The position numbers and the translations under genes were made by a program. DNA of 64,000 bases from Bacillota bacterium (GTDB lineage: Bacteria > Bacillota > Bacilli > Paenibacillales > NBRC-103111), in assembly GCA_023386955.1 (NCBI GenBank), contig JAEWIS010000038.1, positions 186,001-250,000 on the forward strand, read 5' to 3'. Position 1 is the first letter of the stretch. Every line of letters starts with the position of its first letter. Below, one piece after another: positions 46,104 through 53,282 of this stretch. The notes under the pieces were generated by a model. It was not told the origin of the DNA and ran no database searches. It worked only from the letters and a program-made list of their open reading frames with translations.

Positions 46104-46981
46104 AGACGGTCACCATCCTTGTCATAAGCGAAGAATCCTTGTCCTACTTTGGTGCCCAATTGGCCGGCACGGACCATTTGCTTCAACAGGAAGCTCGGGC
46201 GGTATTTGATATCGCCGAATTCACGGAACATGCCTTCCATAGCGGCGAGAACGGAGTCCAGACCGAAGCGGTCGCACATTTCAAGCGGTCCGTAATGGAA
46301 GTCATAGCCGATTCTCATAGCGGAATCAATATCCTCAGCGGAGGCAACGCCTTCAGCCAGCACGTGCAGCGCTTCGTTGATCAGCGTACATACCAGACGT
46401 GTGGTTACGAAGCCCGGGGATTCGTAGACTTGAATACCCTTCTTGGTGATGGTTTCTTCTACGAATTGGCGGGTCAGCTGGAAGGTTTCTTCCGAGGTTT
46501 TCAAGCCGCGGATGATTTCCACCAGATCGATCTTTGCTACCGGATGCAGGAAGTGCATGCCGATAACCCGGTCGGGACGCGTGGTTTCCGCTGCCAACTG
46601 GGTCAGGCTGAGTGTGGAGGTATTGCTGGCAAGAATCACTTCCGGAGGACAAATCTTGTCCAGGCTGCGGATCACTTCATTTTTAGCTTCCAGGTCCTCG
46701 CTGATGGTTTCAATCACCATGTCGCATTCGGCGATTTTGTCCAGCGCATAAACCTTGTGGATTTTGGAGAGAATCAGCTTCTTTTCAGAGACCGTAATGG
46801 CCCATTTTTCAATCTGCTTGTCCAGGCTGACCACGATCATATCCCAAGCCTGATCCAGTTTTTCGGGGGTTTTTTCCACCAGGAAAACTTCCATCCCCTT
46901 CACCGCCAGCATTTCGGCGATGCCTTGGCCCATCGTGCCGGCCCCAATTACACCAATCCGTTTGAATTGCACTCTTTTCAC
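46100..46981 (-). CDS. 3-hydroxybutyryl-CoA dehydrogenase
   Basis: A 293-residue NAD-dependent dehydrogenase. IGVIGAGTMGQGIAEMLA is the Rossmann loop, and IGMHFLHPVAKIDLVEIIRG holds the catalytic His. Conserved Asn and Ser are in ASNTSTLSLT, and the C-terminal helical domain has GYDFHYGPLEMCDRFGLD. It oxidises 3-hydroxyacyl-CoA to the keto form or the reverse. The start is uncertain: GTG at 46981 lies just after AAGGA, GTG at 46972 is an alternative, and earlier ATGs would add an unlikely tail. Coupled to ackA. Confidence 0.9.
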   Translation of the reverse strand: MKRVQFKRIGVIGAGTMGQGIAEMLAVKGMEVFLVEKTPEKLDQAWDMIVVSLDKQIEKWAITVSEKKLILSKIHKVYALDKIAECDMVIETISEDLEAKNEVIRSLDKICPPEVILASNTSTLSLTQLAAETTRPDRVIGMHFLHPVAKIDLVEIIRGLKTSEETFQLTRQFVEETITKKGIQVYESPGFVTTRLVCTLINEALHVLAEGVASAEDIDSAMRIGYDFHYGPLEMCDRFGLDSVLAAMEGMFREFGDIKYRPSFLLKQMVRAGQLGTKVGQGFFAYDKDGDRL

Positions 46982-47016
46982 CCATTCCTTGTTATATTTA
47001 TGTAGGACATTCACAC

Positions 47017-47032
47017 GTTTGCAATTGCAAAC
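47017..47032. promoter_or_regulatory. 16-bp perfect palindrome upstream of hbd-ackA
   Basis: GTTTGCAATTGCAAAC is a perfect palindrome 36 bp before the hbd start. Its TTGCAA can serve as a -35 box on the minus strand, so a repressor binding here would block the promoter. Confidence 0.5.
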
Positions 47033-47223
47033 CGGGCTCTTCTTATACATTGTATCCAAGCCCCAAGATCCGATTCGCAAAGAAAAAGCCTCCCGGGCGT
47101 GCAGGTCCAGGTCAGCTTTTCTGCCATGAGCTATCATACCATTTTTCCACCCGCTTGAGTTCGGATGAGGACAAACATTCGATATTTCGACAATAATAGA
47201 AGATGGCCCTTTCTAAGCATACG

Positions 47224-47260
47224 AAAAAAAAGTGAGGAGCGCAAGCCTGTCTCCCCACTT
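47224..47260 (-). terminator. Rho-independent terminator after the FtsH-like gene
   Basis: On the minus strand AAGTGGGGAG pairs with CTCCTCACTT (one G-U pair), then seven T. Confidence 0.85.
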
Positions 47261-47287
47261 CCCTTAAGTTTTCGCCTTTTTTTGGCA

Positions 47288-48814
47288 CTATGCGGAAACG
47301 CCCTTGAGTTCTTCCACAGCCGACATTTTTTCCTTAAGCAGCGCTCTGAACTGCTCGCCGGACATCACTTCTTCCCGGAGAAGAATGTCCAGGGATTGCT
47401 CGAATACACGACGGTGCTTCTCCAGAAGGTTCCGGGTACGGGTGGTCAGCTCTTCCATAATGGACGCATTCTCCTTCATGAGCTCTTCCTTGGTCATCAT
47501 CTCACGGTCAATAATGCCGAGGCGTGTCAGCCCCGCATCCATCATATTCTTGACCATAGACAGCGCCTGCTCGAAGTCATTGCGGGAGCCTGTGCTGCGG
47601 CCGCCGTAGAACATCTCTTCGGCAACAGCACCGCCAAGGGCGATCATGATTTTCTCTTCAATAAATTCCTTGGTATACAGGTATTGCTCAGCCTGCGGAT
47701 TATGCCGCACATACCCAAGCGCCTGGCCTCTCGGGGATAAGGCAACCTGGGAGACAGAGCCGGATTTCAGGAGCTCGGCGGCAATAGCATGACCAAGTTC
47801 ATGGTAGGCAACACGGATCTTTTCCTCCCGGGAGGCTTCCCGGTCCGAACGTTCCCCCATCATGACCTTATCTACGGCCAAGGACAGATGCTGCTGGCTA
47901 ATCTTCTCCAAGCCATCCCGCAGGGCGTAGATAGCTGCTTCGTTCATCACACTTTCCAACTGGGCGCCGGAGAATTGGAAGGTCTCGTCGGCCACTTTAT
48001 CCAGATTAACCGACTCTTCCAGAGGTTTATTCTTAGCATGCAGCTTCAGAATATGCATTCTGCCCTTGCGGTCCGGCAGATCCACGGTAATGTGGCGGTC
48101 AAACCGGCCGGGACGGAGCAGCGCACTGTCCAGCATTTCCTTGCGGTTCGTGGCTGCCATGATGAGAACCCGGGGACTGTCTGTAGTATGGATCCCGTCC
48201 ATCTCCGTCAGAAGCTGGTTCAAGGTCTGGTCATATTCCTTGTGCTGGCCGCCGGAGCGTTTGCCGCCGATGACATCAATCTCATCGATGAACACAATGG
48301 CACTGTCCTTGCCTTCCTTCTGCGCCCGGCTCCGGGCGTCCTTAAACAGGTCGCGGACCCGGCTGGCGCCGACACCCACATACATTTCCACAAACTCCGA
48401 GCCGGAGGCGGCAACGAATATGGAGTTGGTATAATGGGCAGCAGCTTTGGCCATCAAGGTTTTGCCTGTGCCTGGAGGGCCTTCCAGCAGAATGCCCTTC
48501 AAAGGCCGGATGCCCAGCCGTTTAATGTCCTCATGCTTAATGATAAAATCCAGTGCTTCCTTCAGTTCATTCTTTGCCCGGTCCTGGCCGCCAATATCCT
48601 CAAAGGTCATATACGACGGTGTCCGGCTTTTGGATTTCCGGTCCACGGCGCTAACCGCCGCGGCCCCTCCGGTTCTCGCTCTCGTGATCATAAACAGAGC
48701 AACTGCTATCAAGCCCATAAATACAACCGGAATCACATTCAGCCCGATAAAAGCGAGAAACGCGATAATAACAGGGACAATGCCGATCAGAATTTCCTTC
48801 CCGTATTTCATCAT
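47288..48814 (-). CDS. FtsH-like AAA+ zinc protease lacking the extracytoplasmic domain
   Basis: A 508-residue membrane protease. Two membrane segments (about 8-24 and 28-46) are separated by only a few residues, so the extracytoplasmic domain of about 75-100 residues usual in FtsH is missing. Walker A is GPPGTGKT (112-119), Walker B IVFIDEID, and the second region of homology LLRPGRFDRHI. The zinc site is HELGH (338-342, classic FtsH has HEAGH) with Asp413 as likely third ligand. It is shorter at both ends than FtsH (about 640). The ATG at 48814 overlaps the stop of the upstream gene (ATGA), so the two products are made together. Confidence 0.9.
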   Translation of the reverse strand: MMKYGKEILIGIVPVIIAFLAFIGLNVIPVVFMGLIAVALFMITRARTGGAAAVSAVDRKSKSRTPSYMTFEDIGGQDRAKNELKEALDFIIKHEDIKRLGIRPLKGILLEGPPGTGKTLMAKAAAHYTNSIFVAASGSEFVEMYVGVGASRVRDLFKDARSRAQKEGKDSAIVFIDEIDVIGGKRSGGQHKEYDQTLNQLLTEMDGIHTTDSPRVLIMAATNRKEMLDSALLRPGRFDRHITVDLPDRKGRMHILKLHAKNKPLEESVNLDKVADETFQFSGAQLESVMNEAAIYALRDGLEKISQQHLSLAVDKVMMGERSDREASREEKIRVAYHELGHAIAAELLKSGSVSQVALSPRGQALGYVRHNPQAEQYLYTKEFIEEKIMIALGGAVAEEMFYGGRSTGSRNDFEQALSMVKNMMDAGLTRLGIIDREMMTKEELMKENASIMEELTTRTRNLLEKHRRVFEQSLDILLREEVMSGEQFRALLKEKMSAVEELKGVSA

Positions 48815-49341
48815 TGGCTCCACACTCCCATCTTGGCAGCGGTACGGGGCAGGATTACAAACTTTACATGCTCCCCTTCCGTCAAACGCACATAAACATT
48901 ATCGTCATCCATCTCGGTTTGAACGGACAAGCCTTGAAGCTGGCCTGCCTTAGCGTTCAAAGCAGCCGGAATATCGGCGTAACGGCGGGTTTCCATGGCC
49001 TGGGCCACGTCGAACAATGCAGTGGACCACCAGTTCTCCAGCTGCGGGGAGGTGTTGCTTGTCACTTTAATCTCAGGCACCCGGTCACCGGCTACCTCGT
49101 CGTTCTTTTGGCTAATTTTGTGAACAATTTCACGTATATTAGCTTGATTGTCAAGCTGTACATCAAACACCGTCTTTTGCCCGGAGATGCTGGCCTTGTA
49201 ATCCACAACCCCAGCTGTCTCATTCAAAGCATGATTCAAAGGACTTTCTAGAGCGACACTATGATAAATAAACCATCCGCCGAACAGAACGGCCGCCGAT
49301 GCGACAACAGCAATTAGAATAGGTGTTGCTTTGAGCTTCAA
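48811..49341 (-). CDS. Single-pass membrane protein partnered with the FtsH-like protease
   Basis: A 176-residue protein with one N-terminal membrane segment (about 7-29) and an outside domain of about 145 residues rich in polar residues, with no Cys pair and no enzyme motif. I do not recognise a family. It starts at TTG after GGGGGACATCCC and is coupled by ATGA overlap to the FtsH-like gene. Because that protease lacks its own outside domain, this protein may supply it in trans, or be its regulator or substrate adaptor. This is inference from gene order and topology only. Confidence 0.7.
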   Translation of the reverse strand: MKLKATPILIAVVASAAVLFGGWFIYHSVALESPLNHALNETAGVVDYKASISGQKTVFDVQLDNQANIREIVHKISQKNDEVAGDRVPEIKVTSNTSPQLENWWSTALFDVAQAMETRRYADIPAALNAKAGQLQGLSVQTEMDDDNVYVRLTEGEHVKFVILPRTAAKMGVWSQ

Positions 49342-49405
49342 GGGATGTCCCCCTTCCTGTAATTAAAAAAGATTCGTTATTTAGAATGAATACTAATATA
49401 ATAAT

Positions 49406-49440
49406 GAGTATATCACTTTTTTATATACTAGAGTATATCA
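49406..49440 (-). promoter_or_regulatory. Direct repeats upstream of the protease operon
   Basis: GAGTATATCA occurs at 49406-49415 and 49431-49440, 25 bp apart. The second copy is part of the dyad ATATACT-AG-AGTATAT (about 49423-49438). The DNA around it is very A/T-rich, unlike the rest of the window, and lies between the ypmB terminator and the operon start, so it is probably the promoter and operator region. Confidence 0.5.
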
Positions 49441-49474
49441 ACTTTGTGAATACTTCTTAGCGAATTTGTGGAAA

Positions 49475-49501
49475 GAAAAAAGACACCCTTCCAGGTGTCT
49501 T
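49475..49501 (-). terminator. Rho-independent terminator after ypmB
   Basis: AAGACACC (49480-49487) pairs with GGTGTCTT (49494-49501); on the minus strand a T run follows. Confidence 0.9.
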
Positions 49502-49509
49502 GACAACAT

Positions 49510-50010
49510 TTAACCTTTTGCTCCCAATCTATAGGTATCCAAGAGTTCGCCGTCGGCGAACCGGTAATAGCCGTAGAAGCCTTCCGTACGCCCGTTTTCC
49601 TGCTCGCGCTCGTAATAAACCTCCCACACCAGCTCTTGCTCCAGCTTACCCGGTGTAACCCGGAGAATGCGGGCAGCGGGATCCGCGGCAGTCACCTTCG
49701 ACGAAACATTGGCCATAGAAATACCGTTGGACTCATATTCTGTATGGATCCCCGATTCTTCTCCGATCCATACGATCATTTTTTTCTGGAGTTTGTCTTC
49801 TCCGAAGACGATGCGCCAGGTTTCCGTTCCAATAAAGGTGTCCACCCGGTCGGCCTTCACCATCATGGTCTGGCTGTAAGCGGTCAGAACCGCCTCCTTC
49901 TTCTCCTGCCATTCCCCCGCGGTCAGACGCTCCCCGAATATAAACAGTCCAAGGAGCAGTACAGCCAAGCAGATGCTCCCCAGAAGCACATTCTTTTTCC
50001 AGCGGCTCAT
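49510..50010 (-). CDS. ypmB: YpmB-like membrane-anchored protein (PepSY-like)
   Basis: A 166-residue protein with one N-terminal membrane segment (about 8-25) and an outside domain. The pattern KADRVDTFIGTETWRIVFGED, KKMIVWIGEESG and LEQELVWEVYYERE fits YpmB (DUF5590/PepSY-related). Bacillus ypmB lies in the dinG-ypmA-ypmB-aspB region, so the broad neighbourhood agrees. The function is unknown. GAGGG precedes the ATG. Confidence 0.75.
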   Translation of the reverse strand: MSRWKKNVLLGSICLAVLLLGLFIFGERLTAGEWQEKKEAVLTAYSQTMMVKADRVDTFIGTETWRIVFGEDKLQKKMIVWIGEESGIHTEYESNGISMANVSSKVTAADPAARILRVTPGKLEQELVWEVYYEREQENGRTEGFYGYYRFADGELLDTYRLGAKG

Positions 50011-50064
50011 TCTCCCATCCCTCTTGTAGCGGCCTTAAGTTCCTTAACATGCTACATGCAGAGC

Positions 50065-51369
50065 TTATCTTCCGATAATCCCCTCGTAGCGGCGTTGGAA
50101 TTCGGCCTTGATTTTTTCCTCGTCCAGCGTGAGGCATTCCCCGTTCTTCACCGTTTGTTTGCCGTTCACCCACACATCGGTGACATCCCCGGCTGAAGCG
50201 GAATAAATGATATGGGATACGTAGTCGGTCCGGGGGTAGAAGTGGGGACGGTTGTTATCCAGACCGATAAAGTCCGCCTTCATCCCCGCCTTGAGGACAC
50301 CGGTGTCCGGCAGCCACAAGGATTTGGCCCCGTCGGCCGTACCCATGCGGAATGCAACTGTAGCCGGAACGGCAGTGGGATCGCCGGAGACTCCTTTATG
50401 GATCAGGGCGGCCAGGCGCGCTTCCTCGAACATATCCAGATTATTGTTGCTGGCGGAGCTGTCCGTACCCAGGGAAACCAGGAGCCCTGCGGCAAGCAGG
50501 TCCGGCACCCGGGCCACACCGCTGGCCAGCTTGAGATTGCTGCCCGGATTATGGCTGATGCGCACGTCATAGCGGCAGAGAATATCGATTTCATCATCCG
50601 TCAAATGCACTCCGTGGGCAATCAGGCAGGGCCGGCCGAATACACCCAGCTTCTCCAGGTGGGCGGCGGGGCGCAGACCGTATTGGGCTACATTCTCCTC
50701 CACTTCCCGGATGGTTTCAGACATATGGATGTGAATAGGCAGGTCCAGCTCATGTGCGGCTTGCACGATGCGTTCAATATAATCAGGCGGGCATGTGTAC
50801 GGGGCGTGGGGCGACATCATCGTAGTGATTCGTCCGTCTGCCTTGCCGTTCCACTCTCTGGCGAAACGGATCGCCTCCTGCAGCTTCCGGTCCTGCTCCT
50901 CCGGCGGACACAGTCCGATGACTCCCCGGGCCAGAACGGCGCGGATCCCGGATTCCTCTACAGCCTTGGCCACCTCATCCATATGGTCATACATATCCAC
51001 GAAGGTCGTGGTGCCGCCCTTCATCATCTCGACAATGGACAGAAGGGTCCCGCACCGCACGTCCTCTGCCGTAAATTTGGCTTCATTGGGCCACATTTTC
51101 TCCGAGAGCCATACCTGCAGGGCCAGATCATCCCCGTAGCCGCGCAAATAAGCCATCGCCGCATGGCCATGGGTATTCACCCAGCCGGGCATAAACAGCT
51201 TGCCGCGGGCGTCCAGGCGCTGGACATTGCTTTCACCCGGTTGGCCGGGATAGGCCCCCTCCTCAAGCTCCGTTATCCGGTCACCCTCTACCGCCATATA
51301 TCCTTTCACTACCGGGCGCACTGCGTCGCCGGTGACAAAAACACCGTTTTCAATAACCAGTCGGGTCAT
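50065..51369 (-). CDS. mtaD: 5-methylthioadenosine/S-adenosylhomocysteine deaminase
   Basis: A 434-residue amidohydrolase. The metal and substrate residues are in GWVNTHGHAAMAYLRG, MSPHAPYTCPP, IHIHMSETIREVEEN, LIAHGVHL and LGTDSSASNNNLDMFEEAR, which match the MtaD/SsnA group. It deaminates MTA or SAH to the inosine forms. Related deaminases acting on other purines cannot be excluded. AAGGGG lies eight bases before the ATG. It lies 54 bp upstream of ypmB on the same strand, probably one transcript. Confidence 0.9.
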   Translation of the reverse strand: MTRLVIENGVFVTGDAVRPVVKGYMAVEGDRITELEEGAYPGQPGESNVQRLDARGKLFMPGWVNTHGHAAMAYLRGYGDDLALQVWLSEKMWPNEAKFTAEDVRCGTLLSIVEMMKGGTTTFVDMYDHMDEVAKAVEESGIRAVLARGVIGLCPPEEQDRKLQEAIRFAREWNGKADGRITTMMSPHAPYTCPPDYIERIVQAAHELDLPIHIHMSETIREVEENVAQYGLRPAAHLEKLGVFGRPCLIAHGVHLTDDEIDILCRYDVRISHNPGSNLKLASGVARVPDLLAAGLLVSLGTDSSASNNNLDMFEEARLAALIHKGVSGDPTAVPATVAFRMGTADGAKSLWLPDTGVLKAGMKADFIGLDNNRPHFYPRTDYVSHIIYSASAGDVTDVWVNGKQTVKNGECLTLDEEKIKAEFQRRYEGIIGR

Positions 51370-51587
51370 CCGATAAGCCCCTTTCCTGTTGCTGCAGAAT
51401 TATAAGTGCCGCAGGCAATCTCTTTTCTTCACTCTACAATGACCGGAAGGGAAAATCAAGAAAAGATCCATTGCATACGGGACGGAGAATATGGTATTTT
51501 AAGAGTTACGGATGCATAACAAAGGATGCATGAAGTTTTCGAATAAACGGGCACTTGAATGCCCGCAAGCCTTGGAGGTCTTTGGAC

Positions 51588-52208
51588 ATGGCAATCGGCA
51601 AGAAACAGGACGAGGATTTTTACGTACTGCTGACACAATCCGCAGAGAATACGCTTCAGGCTGCCCACGTATTCCGCCAGGCGATGATGAGCGAAGGCTC
51701 CCCTACCGCCTACCAGCAGGAGCTCCGCGACTTGGAGCATAAGGGAGACACCATTACCCACTCCGTTTTCCGCGGGCTGAACAAGGTGTTTATTACCCCC
51801 ATCGACCGGGAGGACATTCTGGCTCTGGCTGCCAAGATGGACGACGTGATCGACGGCATTGAAGAATGCATCGCGCGGTTTGATTATTTGAATATTCAGG
51901 CTACGGATCATTACATGAAGGAGTTCTCGGTTGTGCTGGTGAATGCCTGCCAATACATACTGGACGCCATCAAGCTGCTTTCCAAGAAGAAGTACATGCA
52001 GATTGCCGAATTCACCGTGAAGATCAACAGCATGGAGAACGAAGGAGACAAGCTGCTCCGTCAAGGCATCAAGGATATTTTCCACAATCCCAAGGATCCG
52101 TACCATGACTTCAAGCTGAAGGAAATGTATGAACAGCTGGAGCTGACTACTGATGCCTGCGAGAACGTGGCCGACATTCTGGACGGCATTGTATTGAAGT
52201 ACGCGTAA
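51588..52208 (+). CDS. PhoU-like DUF47 family protein
   Basis: A 206-residue all-helical protein of the DUF47/PhoU type (DFYVLLTQSAENTLQAA, DREDILALAAKMDDVIDGIEE, ENEGDKLLRQGIKDIF, EQLELTTDACENVADILDGI). Such proteins usually sit upstream of a Pit phosphate permease and modulate it. Here a strong terminator follows directly and no pit gene is present. GGAGG sets the ATG at 51588. A small hairpin (GGGCA/TGCCC near 51551) lies in the leader. Confidence 0.9.
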   Translation: MAIGKKQDEDFYVLLTQSAENTLQAAHVFRQAMMSEGSPTAYQQELRDLEHKGDTITHSVFRGLNKVFITPIDREDILALAAKMDDVIDGIEECIARFDYLNIQATDHYMKEFSVVLVNACQYILDAIKLLSKKKYMQIAEFTVKINSMENEGDKLLRQGIKDIFHNPKDPYHDFKLKEMYEQLELTTDACENVADILDGIVLKYA

Positions 52209-52250
52209 GTGATGGTTCGAAAGAGACTGCCCCAGGGCGGTCCACAGCCG

Positions 52251-52279
52251 GCTGCAATCGATGATTGCGGCCTTTTTTT
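52251..52279 (+). terminator. Rho-independent terminator after the DUF47 gene
   Basis: GCTGCAATC (52251-52259) pairs with GATTGCGGC (52263-52271), then seven T. Confidence 0.9.
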
Positions 52280-52371
52280 ATTTTGAGGCTTACACTACAC
52301 CAACATACTGCATGTTCAAACTTTGCTTTAGAGGGATGCACACGTTAGAACGTTACTCCCATTCTCTTCCG

Positions 52372-52550
52372 AAATGCAAAAGTACATTTATTGGAGAGAC
52401 AAACCTTCGTTTTTATCGTCTTTCCTGCAAAAATGCAGTTATTTCCATCACATGGGGGCATTATGAAGCCTGGGCGGAGGAAATAGGTGCACTTTTGCAT
52501 TTGGTATGCAGCAAACGTCGAGGTTCCGGCAGAATAGATGCACTTTTGCA
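52372..52550. repeat. Four-unit dyad repeat element, locus 6 (core TGCAAAAGTGCA)
   Basis: Units with TGCAAAA near 52375 and at 52426 lie forward. Their inverse, TGCACTTTTGCA, lies at 52488-52499 and 52539-52550. Word starts are 51, 62 and 51 bp apart. Each unit carries ...ATTTATT or inverse AATAG on its other edge. It lies between two convergent genes and their terminators. Nothing else is seen in this gap. Confidence 0.7.
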
Positions 52551-52600
52551 AGGAGAAACGCCCGCTGTTCGATCGCCAAAAACCACCTCCACAAAACATC

Positions 52601-52637
52601 AAAAAAAGGGATGCCCGCCTAATGGGGACATCCCTTT
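52601..52637 (-). terminator. Rho-independent terminator after rex
   Basis: AAAGGGATG (52605-52613) pairs with CATCCCTTT (52629-52637); on the minus strand seven T follow. Confidence 0.9.
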
Positions 52638-52658
52638 CCACATAATATTCTGTTTGCG

Positions 52659-53282
52659 CTATTCGTCCAAATAATAGGCCAGGCTTTGCAGATCCGTCGT
52701 AAAGTCCGCATTATGCACCCGGATGTGCATCGGAACCTTAATAATCACCGGCGCAAAGTTCAGGATCGCTTCTACCCCGCCGCGCACGAATTCATCCGCC
52801 ACCGACTGGGCTTCCGAAGCCGGAACCGTGATAATGCCAATCCGGATGGCCTCCTCACGAATCGTTCCCACCAGCTCCTTCATAGGATGCACCTGCAAGT
52901 TGTTGATGCTGGTGCCCACCTTGTCCGGACTGTCATCGAAGATGGCCGTAATCTTCATATTGTCCTTCAGATAGACATTGTAGTTGCACAGCGCCCGTCC
53001 CAGGTTTCCCGCTCCCACCAGGGCAACGGCAATGTCTTGGTTCAGCTTGAGAATCTGCCGGATCTTCTCGATGAGGTAATTCACATCGTATCCGATCCCC
53101 TTCTTGCCGAATTCCCCGAAATACGCCAGATCCTTGCGGATTTGGGCCGGGTTCAGGTCCAGCTTGTTGCCCAGGTCCTGGGACGACACAGTCTGGACAT
53201 TCTTCATATTCAATTCGTTAAGAAACCTTAGATATACCGGAAGCCTTCGTACGACGGCCTCCGAAATCTTCTCCGTCTTCAA
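52659..53282 (-). CDS. rex: Redox-sensing transcriptional repressor Rex
   Basis: A 207-residue regulator. The N-terminal winged helix (ISEAVVRRLPVYLRFLNEL, SSQDLGNKLDLNPAQIRKDLAYFGEFGKKGIGY) binds DNA, and the Rossmann domain (AVALVGAGNLGRALCNY) reads NADH/NAD+. High NADH releases Rex from fermentation and respiration genes. Its start overlaps the dinG stop (ATGA), so it is made with DinG. The fermentation-type pair hbd-ackA is a plausible target, but I see no consensus Rex site (TTGTGAA-n4-TTCACAA) at its promoter. Confidence 0.96.
   Translation of the reverse strand: MKTEKISEAVVRRLPVYLRFLNELNMKNVQTVSSQDLGNKLDLNPAQIRKDLAYFGEFGKKGIGYDVNYLIEKIRQILKLNQDIAVALVGAGNLGRALCNYNVYLKDNMKITAIFDDSPDKVGTSINNLQVHPMKELVGTIREEAIRIGIITVPASEAQSVADEFVRGGVEAILNFAPVIIKVPMHIRVHNADFTTDLQSLAYYLDE

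Noticed and set aside
46982..47137. Longer N-terminus for the hydroxybutyryl-CoA dehydrogenase
   Set aside because: The extra 52 residues run through the 16-bp palindrome and promoter region and are absent from the family.
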